NCBI GenBank assembly: GCA_964494345.1
Contig: CAZBSI010000008.1
Coordinates: 62,001 to 126,000 of the forward strand
From: DTKD01 sp964494345
GTDB taxonomy: Bacteria > Armatimonadota > UBA5829
Length of the DNA stretch: 64,000 bases
Direction of reading: 5' to 3'
The position numbers and the translations under genes are program-made. The notes beneath the pieces are model-generated. The model worked only from the letters and a program-made list of their open reading frames with translations. It was not told the DNA's origin and searched no databases. Positions 8,642 through 16,272 of the stretch are shown in pieces (positions within the stretch are counted from its first letter, which is position 1; each line of letters starts with the position of its first letter).

Positions 8642-9031
8642 ATGGACCATATCGAGTTCCTTGGCCTCGCTGATGTTCTTGAGATACACCGCGACCAGAT
8701 CGAGCACTATGGCGGCTCTCCCGGCATTCGAGATATGGACCTGCTTCAGTCGGCAGTCGCGATGCCTGCTGCCGGATTCGGTGATCAATATCTGCACCAG
8801 AACATCTTTGAGATGGCGGGGGCGTACCTATTCCACATCACTCAGAATCACCCATTTGTCGATGGCAACAAGCGAACTGGAGCAGTAGCCGCCATTGTCT
8901 TTCTCGCGATGAATGATATCGAGGTCATCGCTGATGAGGATGAGCTTGAGGTATTCGTCCGCAGGGTGGCTACTGGCCAATGCGACAAAGCTGCTGCTGC
9001 GGAATTCTTCAGAAACAATTCCGCTAAGTAA
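8642..9031 (+). CDS. doc: Doc-type toxin (death-on-curing, Fic fold)
   Basis: Doc kinases phosphorylate elongation factor Tu and stop translation. The 129-residue protein carries the diagnostic Fic/Doc loop HPFVDGNKRTG (about residues 72-82) with catalytic His, Asp and the phosphate-anchoring NKR, and the usual N-terminal EFLGLADVLEIHRDQIEHYG region and LLQSAVAMP helix. Length is normal. It follows the AbrB-like gene directly and shares its promoter. Both parts look intact, so an active module is likely; the target has to be inferred from the family. Confidence 0.92.
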   Translation: MDHIEFLGLADVLEIHRDQIEHYGGSPGIRDMDLLQSAVAMPAAGFGDQYLHQNIFEMAGAYLFHITQNHPFVDGNKRTGAVAAIVFLAMNDIEVIADEDELEVFVRRVATGQCDKAAAAEFFRNNSAK

Positions 9032-9576
9032 ACCAGCCGCCAAGGTGCAATGCGAACTCATTTTAGAGTTTTGTTGTTTCTGGGAACCCTCGGGAAACAC
9101 CAATATACGCGAAAACCCTGTCGAGACGACAGGGTCGATTCGCTTAGAGTGTTTTCAATTATGATGTTTGGTAGACCACTTTGCATCTCCTCGAACTTGT
9201 TTACGTTTTTCTCTAGTTCTCAAGATGCATAGTCCACGCTCAAAAAAAGGCGATTTATTCGGAATTTTTGTAAACCGGCTCACCAATTTCTATTTCCTCG
9301 AAACCCGACGGAGATGCGCAATTGCCAATGGCATGATAATGATATTCTTCATAACCACATCCTTCCTGAGCTTACGGACTCAAGTACGTGCTCCAGGGGT
9401 TTCCGTGAACACGCAGATTGTGATAAGGTGGCATCTTGCACCGCCAATTATAACACGGATTCTCTGCCTGAGCGGGCGGCACATTCGATGGCCCATATTG
9501 CTGGTCGATTCCTTCGGGATAGAGCGCCGTGTGTCTTGGTCTTTCATTCCAAGCATCACAAGTTATCTGCCGTGGG
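9032..9576. other. Long non-coding stretch after the toxin-antitoxin operon
   Basis: About 545 bases without a convincing gene. The longest open frame (9168-9602, plus) has a low-complexity hydrophobic composition, no ribosome site and no recognisable motif. A perfect hairpin lies at 9115-9135. No repeat copies and no tRNA-like fold were recognised. It could hold decayed sequence or a long upstream region of the DUF4838 gene. Confidence 0.5.
9115..9135 (+). terminator. Hairpin downstream of doc (possible terminator)
   Basis: ACCCTGTCG and CGACAGGGT form a perfect 9-bp stem around a 3-base loop, 83 bases after the doc stop. There is no T-run behind it, so it is a weak terminator at best and might instead be an RNA-end stabiliser. 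Confidence 0.4.
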
Positions 9577-9605
9577 TTGCAGGTAGGGTGTATTACAGAT
9601 AGAAT
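9577..9605 (+). promoter_or_regulatory. Promoter of the DUF4838 gene
   Basis: TTGCAG (9577-9582), 17-base spacer, TAGAAT (9600-9605): five of six and five of six matches to sigma-70 boxes at ideal spacing, giving a leader of about 20 bases before the GGAGG (9622-9626) and the ATG at 9634. Confidence 0.6.
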
Positions 9606-9633
9606 AAGGCTGTAGTATTATGGAGGATGAAGT

Positions 9634-11910
9634 ATGTCGATCAGGATTATCGCCGTGGCTGCGCTGCTGGCAGCCGGTTTCGCCTCTGCTGCGTCGGCAA
9701 TGACGCTTGCCAGCGAGGGTAAAGCTCAGTGCAGCATTGTGATCTCAAAAGATGCGACTGCACCGCAGCTTACTGCTGCTAAGGAGTTGCAGACCTACCT
9801 TAATCAGGTCACAGGTGCAAAGTTTGCCATTCGACGCGAATCTCAGGTGAAGTCGGACGCCCCGCAGATACTCGTAGGGCCATCGCCCAGACTTAAGAAG
9901 CTGGCCTCAGGGGTCGATTGGACGGCGCTCGGCCACGATGGGATAGTGATCCGCACGGTTGAAAACAAGCTGCTGCTTGCAGGAGGCGAGCCGAGAGGGA
10001 CGCTTTATGCCGTATACACTTTTTTGGAAGATACGGTTGGCTGCCGGTGGTGGTCGGGCACAGAGAGCGATATCCCGACAATCAAAAACCTGACGATTCC
10101 CGCGCTGGATACGGTCTATACGCCTGAGCTGCGGTATCGCGAGGCATATTATCGCGACTTAAACGAAAATCCGCTTTTTGCGGCCAGGCTGAAACTGAAC
10201 GGACATTTTTATAAGATTCCGCCGGCGTATGGGGATCATTATAAAATCCTGGGCTGGTGCCACACTGCTTATGCCCTGCTGCCACCGGATAAATATTTTA
10301 CAGATCATCCCGAGTGGTACAGCGAGATCGACGGTAAGCGACAATATGGACACGGCCAGTTGTGCTGGACCAACGACGAGATGAGAAAAGAGCTTACGAA
10401 AGTGGCTCTGAGCTGGATAGAAAAGGACCCGACAGCTGGAATTATTTCGATCAGCCAAAACGACTGGCACGGAGCGTGTCAGTGCGCGAAGTGCAAGGCG
10501 GTGGAGGCCGAGGAAGAATCGCAGGCTGGGCCGCTTATCAGATGCCTGAATTTAATCGCTGAGGATATCGAGAAGCAGTACCCGGATATGCTCATCGAAA
10601 CGCTGGCATATCAATATACCCGAAAGCCGCCGGCCAAAGTTAAGCCGAGAAAAAACGTCGTTATCCGGCTGTGTACCATAGAATGCGACTTTTCCAAGCC
10701 GCTGGACAGTAATGGAAATCCCACATTCAGAGACGACATCCGCAAATGGAGCGCGATTGCGCCGAATTTGTATATATGGGACTACGTCACGGACTTCGCG
10801 TCGTATATCCAGCCTCATCCGAATATGCGCGTGCTGGCCCCGAACCTTAGATTCTTCGTGGAAAACAACACGATCGGGGTCTTTGAACAGGGCGATGCCG
10901 GGTGCTCGATTGGAGATTTTGTTCGGCTGCGCGCGTGGGTGCTGGCGCATCTGGAGTGGGATCCGTCGCGGGATGCCAATGAGCTTATCGAAGAATTTGT
11001 GAACGGATATTATGGCCCTGCTGCGCCTTATATATTGAAATATCTGAATCTAGTTCACGATTCGATCGACCAGAATCCGATGCCGTTGAGCTGTTATAAC
11101 GGCAACCTGTCATTTATGAGCCTGGCCGTGATGACGGAGTCGACGAGGTTGTTTAACCAGGCGCTGAGGGCGTGCGCGGATGACCCGGTCGCACTGAAGC
11201 GGGTGCAGAGGGATAAGCTGTCGTTGGATCACGTCTGGCTGAAGAAATATGATGAGCTTAAAGCGCAAGCGAAGGCTGAAAACGTACGATTCGCCGGGCC
11301 TGCTGATCTAAACACCGGTTTGGCTCAGTTCATTGAGGCGGCGTACTCCTGGAACGTTGGCAACTACAGCGAAAGCTGGCCGTTTGAGCTTTACGAAGCA
11401 TCGCTGGAAGCTCGATTTGCCGGGCCGCCGCCGAGTCCGACAGAATTGGCGGCGCTGCCCAAATCCGACGTGGTGGAGATAAAGGCCGATAAAATGAGAC
11501 TGTTCGAGGCCCCTAAGTGGGCGAGAATCGTGGATGATCCGAAGGCGTCGTCGGGTAAGGCGGCGTTTATGGAGGCTAATCATACGCAGTGGGCCATTCA
11601 GCACGAGCTTACAAAAAACCAGGCGAAGTCGCTGAGTGGGTCGTGGAGATGGTATTTGATCGCTCGAGCTGAGGGGGCGAAATCCGGCGCTGCGTTCGAA
11701 TATGGCGTATACGATGGCCCCAGCCACCGGTTTGTAACAAGGTCGACGGCTAAACTGGAGAACTCGGCGGACGGGGAATATCACACCTATTACATGGGCA
11801 AGATAAAGTCAACCGCCGGGCTTTACGCGTGGGTTGCGCCGTTGGGTAATAGCGGTGCTGTGAAGGGGATATATGTGGATAGGATCGTGATGGTGAAGGT
11901 GAAGGACTGA
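9634..11910 (+). CDS. Secreted DUF4838 protein (glycoside-hydrolase-like)
   Basis: Large exported protein, 758 residues, with a clear signal peptide (IIAVAALLAAGFASAASA). Residues about 30-140 match the alpha-glucuronidase-like N-terminal domain that precedes many glycoside hydrolases (ATAPQLTAAKELQTYLNQVTG, then ILVGPSP and GTLYAVYTFLEDTVGCRWW). The central part is the DUF4838 barrel, with SQNDWHGACQCAKCKAVEAE near residue 275 and LIETLAYQYTRKPPAKV after it. The C-terminal 150 residues look like a beta-sandwich carbohydrate-binding module. Function is probably binding or cleavage of uronic-acid-containing plant or microbial glycans; the reaction is not established for this family. Start is fixed by GGAGG eight bases upstream. 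Confidence 0.88.
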   Translation: MSIRIIAVAALLAAGFASAASAMTLASEGKAQCSIVISKDATAPQLTAAKELQTYLNQVTGAKFAIRRESQVKSDAPQILVGPSPRLKKLASGVDWTALGHDGIVIRTVENKLLLAGGEPRGTLYAVYTFLEDTVGCRWWSGTESDIPTIKNLTIPALDTVYTPELRYREAYYRDLNENPLFAARLKLNGHFYKIPPAYGDHYKILGWCHTAYALLPPDKYFTDHPEWYSEIDGKRQYGHGQLCWTNDEMRKELTKVALSWIEKDPTAGIISISQNDWHGACQCAKCKAVEAEEESQAGPLIRCLNLIAEDIEKQYPDMLIETLAYQYTRKPPAKVKPRKNVVIRLCTIECDFSKPLDSNGNPTFRDDIRKWSAIAPNLYIWDYVTDFASYIQPHPNMRVLAPNLRFFVENNTIGVFEQGDAGCSIGDFVRLRAWVLAHLEWDPSRDANELIEEFVNGYYGPAAPYILKYLNLVHDSIDQNPMPLSCYNGNLSFMSLAVMTESTRLFNQALRACADDPVALKRVQRDKLSLDHVWLKKYDELKAQAKAENVRFAGPADLNTGLAQFIEAAYSWNVGNYSESWPFELYEASLEARFAGPPPSPTELAALPKSDVVEIKADKMRLFEAPKWARIVDDPKASSGKAAFMEANHTQWAIQHELTKNQAKSLSGSWRWYLIARAEGAKSGAAFEYGVYDGPSHRFVTRSTAKLENSADGEYHTYYMGKIKSTAGLYAWVAPLGNSGAVKGIYVDRIVMVKVKD

Positions 11911-12105
11911 TCTGAGAGAAGGATAATTGAAGGGTCGAAGCGGGTGTATGAGGTGGCGATTCGGACGGAGGTCGCCACCTATCTATAGCTTGTCATTCCA
12001 CGCATAGTCGCGGAATCTGTTGATTGTGGGGTGATCCTGCGACTTCGCGCAGGATGACTCATTTTGAGAGAGCTGGATGACTTCATTTGGAGCGACTGGC
12101 TGCGA
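11911..12105. repeat. Hairpin plus palindromic repeats B and C between convergent genes
   Basis: Three inverted repeats sit between the convergent DUF4838 and actE genes: a perfect 9-bp hairpin (AGGTGGCGA 11951-11959 with TCGCCACCT 11972-11980), a family B copy (11992-12017) and a family C copy (12031-12058). Together they could terminate both transcripts. The first hairpin resembles one at 58226-58249. Confidence 0.75.
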
Positions 12106-12594
12106 TTATTTGCCCTTGCTGAATGTTCGAACGTAGAGCGTCAGCGGCCAGCGGTGATTGGGTAGTACGGTTTCCTCCATTACTGGGTCGTGGCCGATTC
12201 CGGTCAGCATTTTCCGATATAGCTCGCCGTCTGACATTGCGGCGATTTGGGGAGAGGAGAGATCGGCGGGTTTTGGCACGTAGCTCTCCCCCGCGTGACC
12301 GTTGCCGTCCCCTTTATCACCGTGGCATGTCAGGCAGTAGTAGCCGTAGTATATCCTGCCGTTGGCCAGGTTTTCTTTGCCTGGTGGAATCGGGCTATTT
12401 ATCGGCACACTGTCCTCAAGCATTAGAGTCTGTATTCGGCCTGTAGTGGGAGTGGAGCCAGGCTGCATCGTGGGCATTTGGCGGCTGTATGGTCTGACGC
12501 TGGGCTGGTTTTCCATTCGTGGGCCGCACGAGGCCAGCGCCAGCGTCATCGCAACTAACAGCAGTTCTAAAGCCCGTCGCGAATGAACTTTCAC
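12106..12594 (-). CDS. actE: Alternative complex III subunit ActE, monohaem cytochrome c lipoprotein
   Basis: Exported lipoprotein with a signal peptide ending in a lipobox (LALASC) and one haem c motif, CLTCH, near residue 90, followed by GDKGDGNGHAGESYVPKPADL. The N-terminal region (ENQPSVRPY ... PTTGRIQTL) resembles the segment that precedes the haem domain in ActE subunits of alternative complex III. It probably passes electrons from the quinol oxidase core to the terminal oxidase. It is the last gene of the respiratory operon and overlaps the preceding small gene by 4 bases. In other genomes actE usually stands with actA-D rather than after the oxidase. Confidence 0.85.
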   Translation of the reverse strand: MKVHSRRALELLLVAMTLALASCGPRMENQPSVRPYSRQMPTMQPGSTPTTGRIQTLMLEDSVPINSPIPPGKENLANGRIYYGYYCLTCHGDKGDGNGHAGESYVPKPADLSSPQIAAMSDGELYRKMLTGIGHDPVMEETVLPNHRWPLTLYVRTFSKGK

Positions 12595-12860
12595 GGTTGG
12601 TTCACCTGAGTCTTAATGGATCGCGGGCCAAGCGGGAGTTGGACCTGCTTCGGTACAGGGCTGCCTGGTGTTGGGTTTGTGGCGCTGAACGCCGACTGCG
12701 CGGGCACGTGGGGCACCGTGCCAAACTCCCAGTCGCGTACCCGCCATCCGATAAGCCAATAGCACATCAGCACCCAGAATATCGTGAATAATATCACGAG
12801 AATCGGGGCTAGATACCCTCCTACCAACCCAACATTTGCTCTGTCTACAGGTTCTATCAA
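12591..12860 (-). CDS. Small membrane protein of the complex III/cbb3 operon
   Basis: About 89 residues with one transmembrane helix (APILVILFTIFWVLMCYWLIG) followed by WRVRDWEFGTVPHVPAQ and a Pro-rich tail. I do not recognise a family. The start is set at a TTG at 12860 which overlaps the stop of the upstream gene (TTGA) and has GGGGGT six bases upstream; an in-frame TTG at 12881 is the alternative. Overlaps at both ends imply obligate co-translation with the oxidase genes, so a structural or assembly role in the oxidase or supercomplex is likely. Confidence 0.65.
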   Translation of the reverse strand: MIEPVDRANVGLVGGYLAPILVILFTIFWVLMCYWLIGWRVRDWEFGTVPHVPAQSAFSATNPTPGSPVPKQVQLPLGPRSIKTQVNQP

Positions 12861-13123
12861 TAGCTTACCCCCGTCAGCCAAACCGCCAGCACATACGCAA
12901 CCATCGTGATTCCAGAGAATATCAGAAACACGGTAAGCACCGGCGGGATGCCTGTAAAGTTTTCCTTAATATCCCCCGGCACATCGATTTCGGGGAGTTG
13001 CGTCTCGGATTCCCGGCTGCGCACTGCAAGCAAGCCGATCGCCCACCAGCCCGCGAAAGCTGCCCCGATGAGAAACGATAAAATTGCCAGGATGTTAGTT
13101 AATCCTTCCGATACAAGTTCCAT
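12857..13123 (-). CDS. Small membrane protein, CcoP N-terminal-like
   Basis: 88 residues, two transmembrane helices (LTNILAILSFLIGAAFAGWW and VLTVFLIFSGITMVAYVLAV) with a short acidic loop, LPEIDVPGDIKENFTGIP, between them. The second helix with its GDIKENFTGIPP lead-in resembles the membrane anchor of CcoP (pattern E-x-GI-x-E-x-x-PLP), here without attached haem domains, while a haem domain is fused to the CcoO-like gene upstream. That assignment is inference from a short match. Start ATG at 13123, two bases from the stop of the gene before it. Confidence 0.6.
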   Translation of the reverse strand: MELVSEGLTNILAILSFLIGAAFAGWWAIGLLAVRSRESETQLPEIDVPGDIKENFTGIPPVLTVFLIFSGITMVAYVLAVWLTGVSY

Positions 13124-13124
13124 A

Positions 13125-13400
13125 TCAAGCGCCCCGTGTTGCAAGCACCACCGCCGCACCGAACAGACCAAGCGCGATAGTGACTATGAATATCAAACCC
13201 CACCGATCCGCCCGTGTTCCGTGTCCCGACTCAGAATCGACCGAATCGCGTTCATCCGCCAATGGAATATACCGCCCCCTGTCGAGATTTGAAAACTGTC
13301 GAGCACGCACAGCCCAGGCCAGCACAATAGAAAAAGCCGTCACCCCGAAGAGTGCATACCCAAGCCACACCCGCAAAAATACAGCGGTATCGAAATCCAT
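13125..13400 (-). CDS. Small membrane protein, CcoS-like
   Basis: 91 residues, helices at about 9-28 (VWLGYALFGVTAFSIVLAWAV) and 67-87. Between them lies ARQFSNLDRGRYIPL, which recalls the motif after the helix of CcoS, the small cbb3 maturation protein (W-x-x-x-x-x-QF-x-DLD). CcoS normally has one helix, so the second is unusual. It follows the fused cytochrome gene with a one-base overlap (13400), in an operon where CcoS would be expected. Assignment moderate. Confidence 0.6.
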   Translation of the reverse strand: MDFDTAVFLRVWLGYALFGVTAFSIVLAWAVRARQFSNLDRGRYIPLADERDSVDSESGHGTRADRWGLIFIVTIALGLFGAAVVLATRGA

Positions 13401-14353
13401 TATTTTCGCTTCCCTTCAAACGCGGCCGGAATCCCGACCGACGGATAGATATCGTCACGATGATCGATAAAGCTGTACTCAATAAAGTTGCCGACGTCCC
13501 AAATTTTCGCGGACTCCAGGTCTTTTTTGAAATAAGGCATAGCCGTGCCCGTTATGCCGTTCATGATCTGATAGTACAAAATGCCGCCGATAAACTTGCC
13601 ATCGACGAGGTGTCGCTTCAGGATGGTGAAGTTCAGCGGGGTCGGCTTAAGATATTGCGCGGCAGGCCCGAACCCGTCCCCCACTGCGCCGTGGCAGCCG
13701 ATGCAGTAGTCCTGATAGATTTTCTCCCCTCTCTGAACCGAGGCGTGGGTTACGGGAGATTCGGTGGGCATAGCCCGCCACGACGGCGGCACGCGGGAGT
13801 GCAGCCACTCAACGTTTTTATCCGGCCCTTGTTTGAACGCGGCCATCGCCAGCTTCTTCCAATGCTTCTGCCTGGCTACCCGCAAATCCGCATCCTTCGC
13901 CCCCAAACCCTGGACATAATCCGTAAGATATACGATATTTTGCTGGTTGAGATACTCAAAACGCGGCATCAGCGAGCGGGGGCGAGTCAGCCTGGGGTTG
14001 ATAAAATGGGCCAGGTGCCAATCATCCGGATGCTCCCCGCCTTCCTGAGAGAGATCCGGCCCAGTGCGCTCGGAGCCGAGCAGATGCGGGCGCTGCTGGT
14101 GATAATCGCCATATTCTGCTATGCAACCTGCGCCGATACCCCAGTCCTGTGGACGAATAAATTGTGTGTGACAATAGGTGCAGCCATTTGCCATATACAG
14201 AGCGCGGCCCTTGTCCTCGTGTGATGTGGGAGCGCGCCATATCTCCGAGGGTTTATCCTTGATAGTGATCATCGGCCAGAACACAGTTGAAAACGTGGCC
14301 GCGAATACCACAAACAGGCTGCCGACGACGACGATTGTGCCGTTTGCTCTCAC
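13400..14353 (-). CDS. cbb3-type oxidase dihaem cytochrome c, CcoO-like domain fused to a second cytochrome c domain
   Basis: Membrane-anchored cytochrome, 317 residues. An N-terminal helix (about 5-24) is followed by a CcoO domain: GRALYMANGCTYCHTQFIRP, the ERTGPDL loop and the MPRFEYL axial methionine region. The second half is a separate cytochrome c domain with GEKIYQDYCIGCHG and a GTAMPYF methionine loop, like a CcoP haem domain. So two haems c, one from each usual subunit, in a single chain. Starts at a GTG (14353) with GAGG upstream and overlaps the ccoN stop. It should carry electrons from complex III (ActA/ActE) into CcoN. Confidence 0.88.
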   Translation of the reverse strand: MRANGTIVVVGSLFVVFAATFSTVFWPMITIKDKPSEIWRAPTSHEDKGRALYMANGCTYCHTQFIRPQDWGIGAGCIAEYGDYHQQRPHLLGSERTGPDLSQEGGEHPDDWHLAHFINPRLTRPRSLMPRFEYLNQQNIVYLTDYVQGLGAKDADLRVARQKHWKKLAMAAFKQGPDKNVEWLHSRVPPSWRAMPTESPVTHASVQRGEKIYQDYCIGCHGAVGDGFGPAAQYLKPTPLNFTILKRHLVDGKFIGGILYYQIMNGITGTAMPYFKKDLESAKIWDVGNFIEYSFIDHRDDIYPSVGIPAAFEGKRK

Positions 14354-15738
14354 TGTTGTTCCTCAGCCTGCAGGGGCTTGCCGTGCCTGATGGACATAAT
14401 GACGTTATATAGGCCCACCATCGCAGCGACGATTATTGGCAGGCCAAACGCCAGTCTCAGAGCCATGTAGGGTTTCATCAGCGGGACCACTCTATAGACG
14501 GTCTCGCCGTTGTTCCAATTCGAGCCTTGTATCAGGCCCGCTATGGTCAGAACCGTGAAAAACCCCGACAAGCCTATCAGCACCAGCCAATATTGCAAAT
14601 TCACCAACCGCTCGCTGTAGAGTCTGCGCCCAGTGACGCTCGGCAGAACGTAGTACATACCTCCTAACGCGATAAAGCCCGTGAAACCCAAAACGGCCAA
14701 ATGTGCATGGCCGACCGTCCAGTTATTAAGATGCGTGATGCGCTGTATCCATGCCAGACTCTGCAGCGGCCCCTGGATGCAGGTCAGCGCATACCAGATT
14801 GAGCCGACCATCATCAACTTGCCGGCCGGGTTTACCAAAAAGCGATCGAACCTTCCCCTGGCCGTATACCACCAGTTTACGAGCACCACCGCGACGGGGA
14901 TTATCATCGCGAAGCTGTCAATTATAGAGACCGTCTTAAGCCACGTTGGGACAGGGGCCTGGATGAGATGATGGCCGCCGATGTGTGCGTAAAATGCCAG
15001 CAGAGTCCAAAACCCGATAATTCCGAGCAGTTGGCTGTAAAGAGGGGCGCGGGCGATGCGCGGAACCATATAATACCCTATCCCGACTGCCAATGGGGTC
15101 ACGAGCAGGCCGAACACGTTGTGACCATACAGCCACAAAAATATCGCGTCGACTACGCCGGACTCTGAGCCCGTGCTGGGGTGCCACATGACGTTGCCGA
15201 CGAAATACACGAACGACGTCCATAATACCGCGCCGGTGATATACCACGCCGCCACATACAGCAGCGGCTCCTCGCGCCGGGCTATCGTGGCGACGCACTC
15301 GATGGATAATAAAAGAAAAGAGAGCACCACCAATACATCGGCGGGGAATATGTATTCCGCGTACTCCCGCGCCTGAGTCATACCTGCAAGCAAAGCGACA
15401 TCGCCGAGCAGGATCGCTGCGTTAAAAAACAATGCCGCCAGGTTGCCCATAGGCTCGCTATACAGCTTAGTGCCGAGCACTTTTGGGAGTATGTACAGCC
15501 CTGCCCCCATCAGCATCGACACAACGAAGCCGAAAAAGACCGTGTTGACGTGCACCGCCCTTATGCGGCCGAACTCCAAAATGGGAATGTTTGCGAAGAA
15601 GTCCGGAGCGACAAGGTGGGTGGCGCTGCCAAGCCCGGCGATTGTGCCCACCACCATCCACACGGCGCCGCTTATCAGCCACGTCTTTGCTGCGCTGTTC
15701 TCTTTTTCCCAATATCTCAGGCTATCGTTACTTCGCAA
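14350..15738 (-). CDS. ccoN: cbb3-type cytochrome c oxidase subunit I
   Basis: Catalytic subunit of a high-affinity terminal oxidase, 462 residues and about twelve helices. Haem and copper ligand regions are intact: IRAVHVNTVFFGF (low-spin haem), YGHNVFGLLVTPLAVGIGYY (CuB histidine and the cross-linked tyrosine helix), FYAHIGGHHLI (two CuB histidines) and WTVGHAHLAVLGFTG (both haem ligands). Start is a TTG at 15738 with GAGG upstream, 12 bases after the actA stop. It replaces the caa3 oxidase that more often follows alternative complex III genes. Confidence 0.94.
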   Translation of the reverse strand: MRSNDSLRYWEKENSAAKTWLISGAVWMVVGTIAGLGSATHLVAPDFFANIPILEFGRIRAVHVNTVFFGFVVSMLMGAGLYILPKVLGTKLYSEPMGNLAALFFNAAILLGDVALLAGMTQAREYAEYIFPADVLVVLSFLLLSIECVATIARREEPLLYVAAWYITGAVLWTSFVYFVGNVMWHPSTGSESGVVDAIFLWLYGHNVFGLLVTPLAVGIGYYMVPRIARAPLYSQLLGIIGFWTLLAFYAHIGGHHLIQAPVPTWLKTVSIIDSFAMIIPVAVVLVNWWYTARGRFDRFLVNPAGKLMMVGSIWYALTCIQGPLQSLAWIQRITHLNNWTVGHAHLAVLGFTGFIALGGMYYVLPSVTGRRLYSERLVNLQYWLVLIGLSGFFTVLTIAGLIQGSNWNNGETVYRVVPLMKPYMALRLAFGLPIIVAAMVGLYNVIMSIRHGKPLQAEEQQ

Positions 15739-15750
15739 CTCATAACCTCG

Positions 15751-16272
15751 CTAATAATGACAGGTGTAACAGCTATCCGATGCGTTGTTCTTCCAATGAC
15801 ACCTGATGCACCAGTTCATATCAATTTTCTGTGTCTGGCCGACCCGATCCATCCTGGCGACATCCCCGTGGCAGACCCCGCAGTCTATGTGCCGGGAGAG
15901 ATGCGCCTGGTGGCTGAAGTGTGTAAAATCCGGCACGTAGTAGACGCGCTTCCATTCTATGGGCTTGCGCTGGCGATAGTGGCGTACGACCTTGGCTATG
16001 GGCCAGAACTTCGACGCTATGACTTTGTGACACAAATAGCATTTCTCCACAGGCGGTATGCCCGCATGATCGGACACGGTGGCATAGGGGTGGCAGAAGA
16101 AGCAGCTCAATTGTTTGCCTGTGACGTGAACGTGGTGGCTGAAGGGGATCGGCTGCGGGGGAGGCGGGGGATAGTAGAATTTGCCGAATATCACCACCAA
16201 AAACCCCGCAATCAAAATCAGCGCAAACGCCGCCCCTATTATCTTTGCGGATAACCAACGCGGCCACCTCAT
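15751..16272 (-). CDS. actA: Alternative complex III subunit ActA, pentahaem cytochrome c
   Basis: Membrane-anchored multihaem protein, 173 residues. One N-terminal helix (IIGAAFALILIAGFLVVIFG), then five CxxCH haem sites: CFFCH, CYLCH, CGVCH, CIRCH and CYTCH, with extra histidines (FSHHVHV, FSHQAHL, RHYRQ) as distal ligands of c7/c3-type folds. ActA of characterised complexes also carries five haems. Length is near the low end of the family. Start at ATG 16272, overlapping the actF stop by 4 bases. Placement between actF and ccoN, rather than first in the operon, is unusual. Confidence 0.9.
   Translation of the reverse strand: MRWPRWLSAKIIGAAFALILIAGFLVVIFGKFYYPPPPPQPIPFSHHVHVTGKQLSCFFCHPYATVSDHAGIPPVEKCYLCHKVIASKFWPIAKVVRHYRQRKPIEWKRVYYVPDFTHFSHQAHLSRHIDCGVCHGDVARMDRVGQTQKIDMNWCIRCHWKNNASDSCYTCHY

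Noticed and set aside
9168..9602. 144-codon plus-strand frame downstream of doc
   Set aside because: No ribosome site, no motif, atypical composition, and it overlaps the promoter of the DUF4838 gene.
13352..14224. 290-codon plus-strand frame across the fused cytochrome gene
   Set aside because: Antisense to a gene with two intact haem motifs; nothing in it resembles a known protein.
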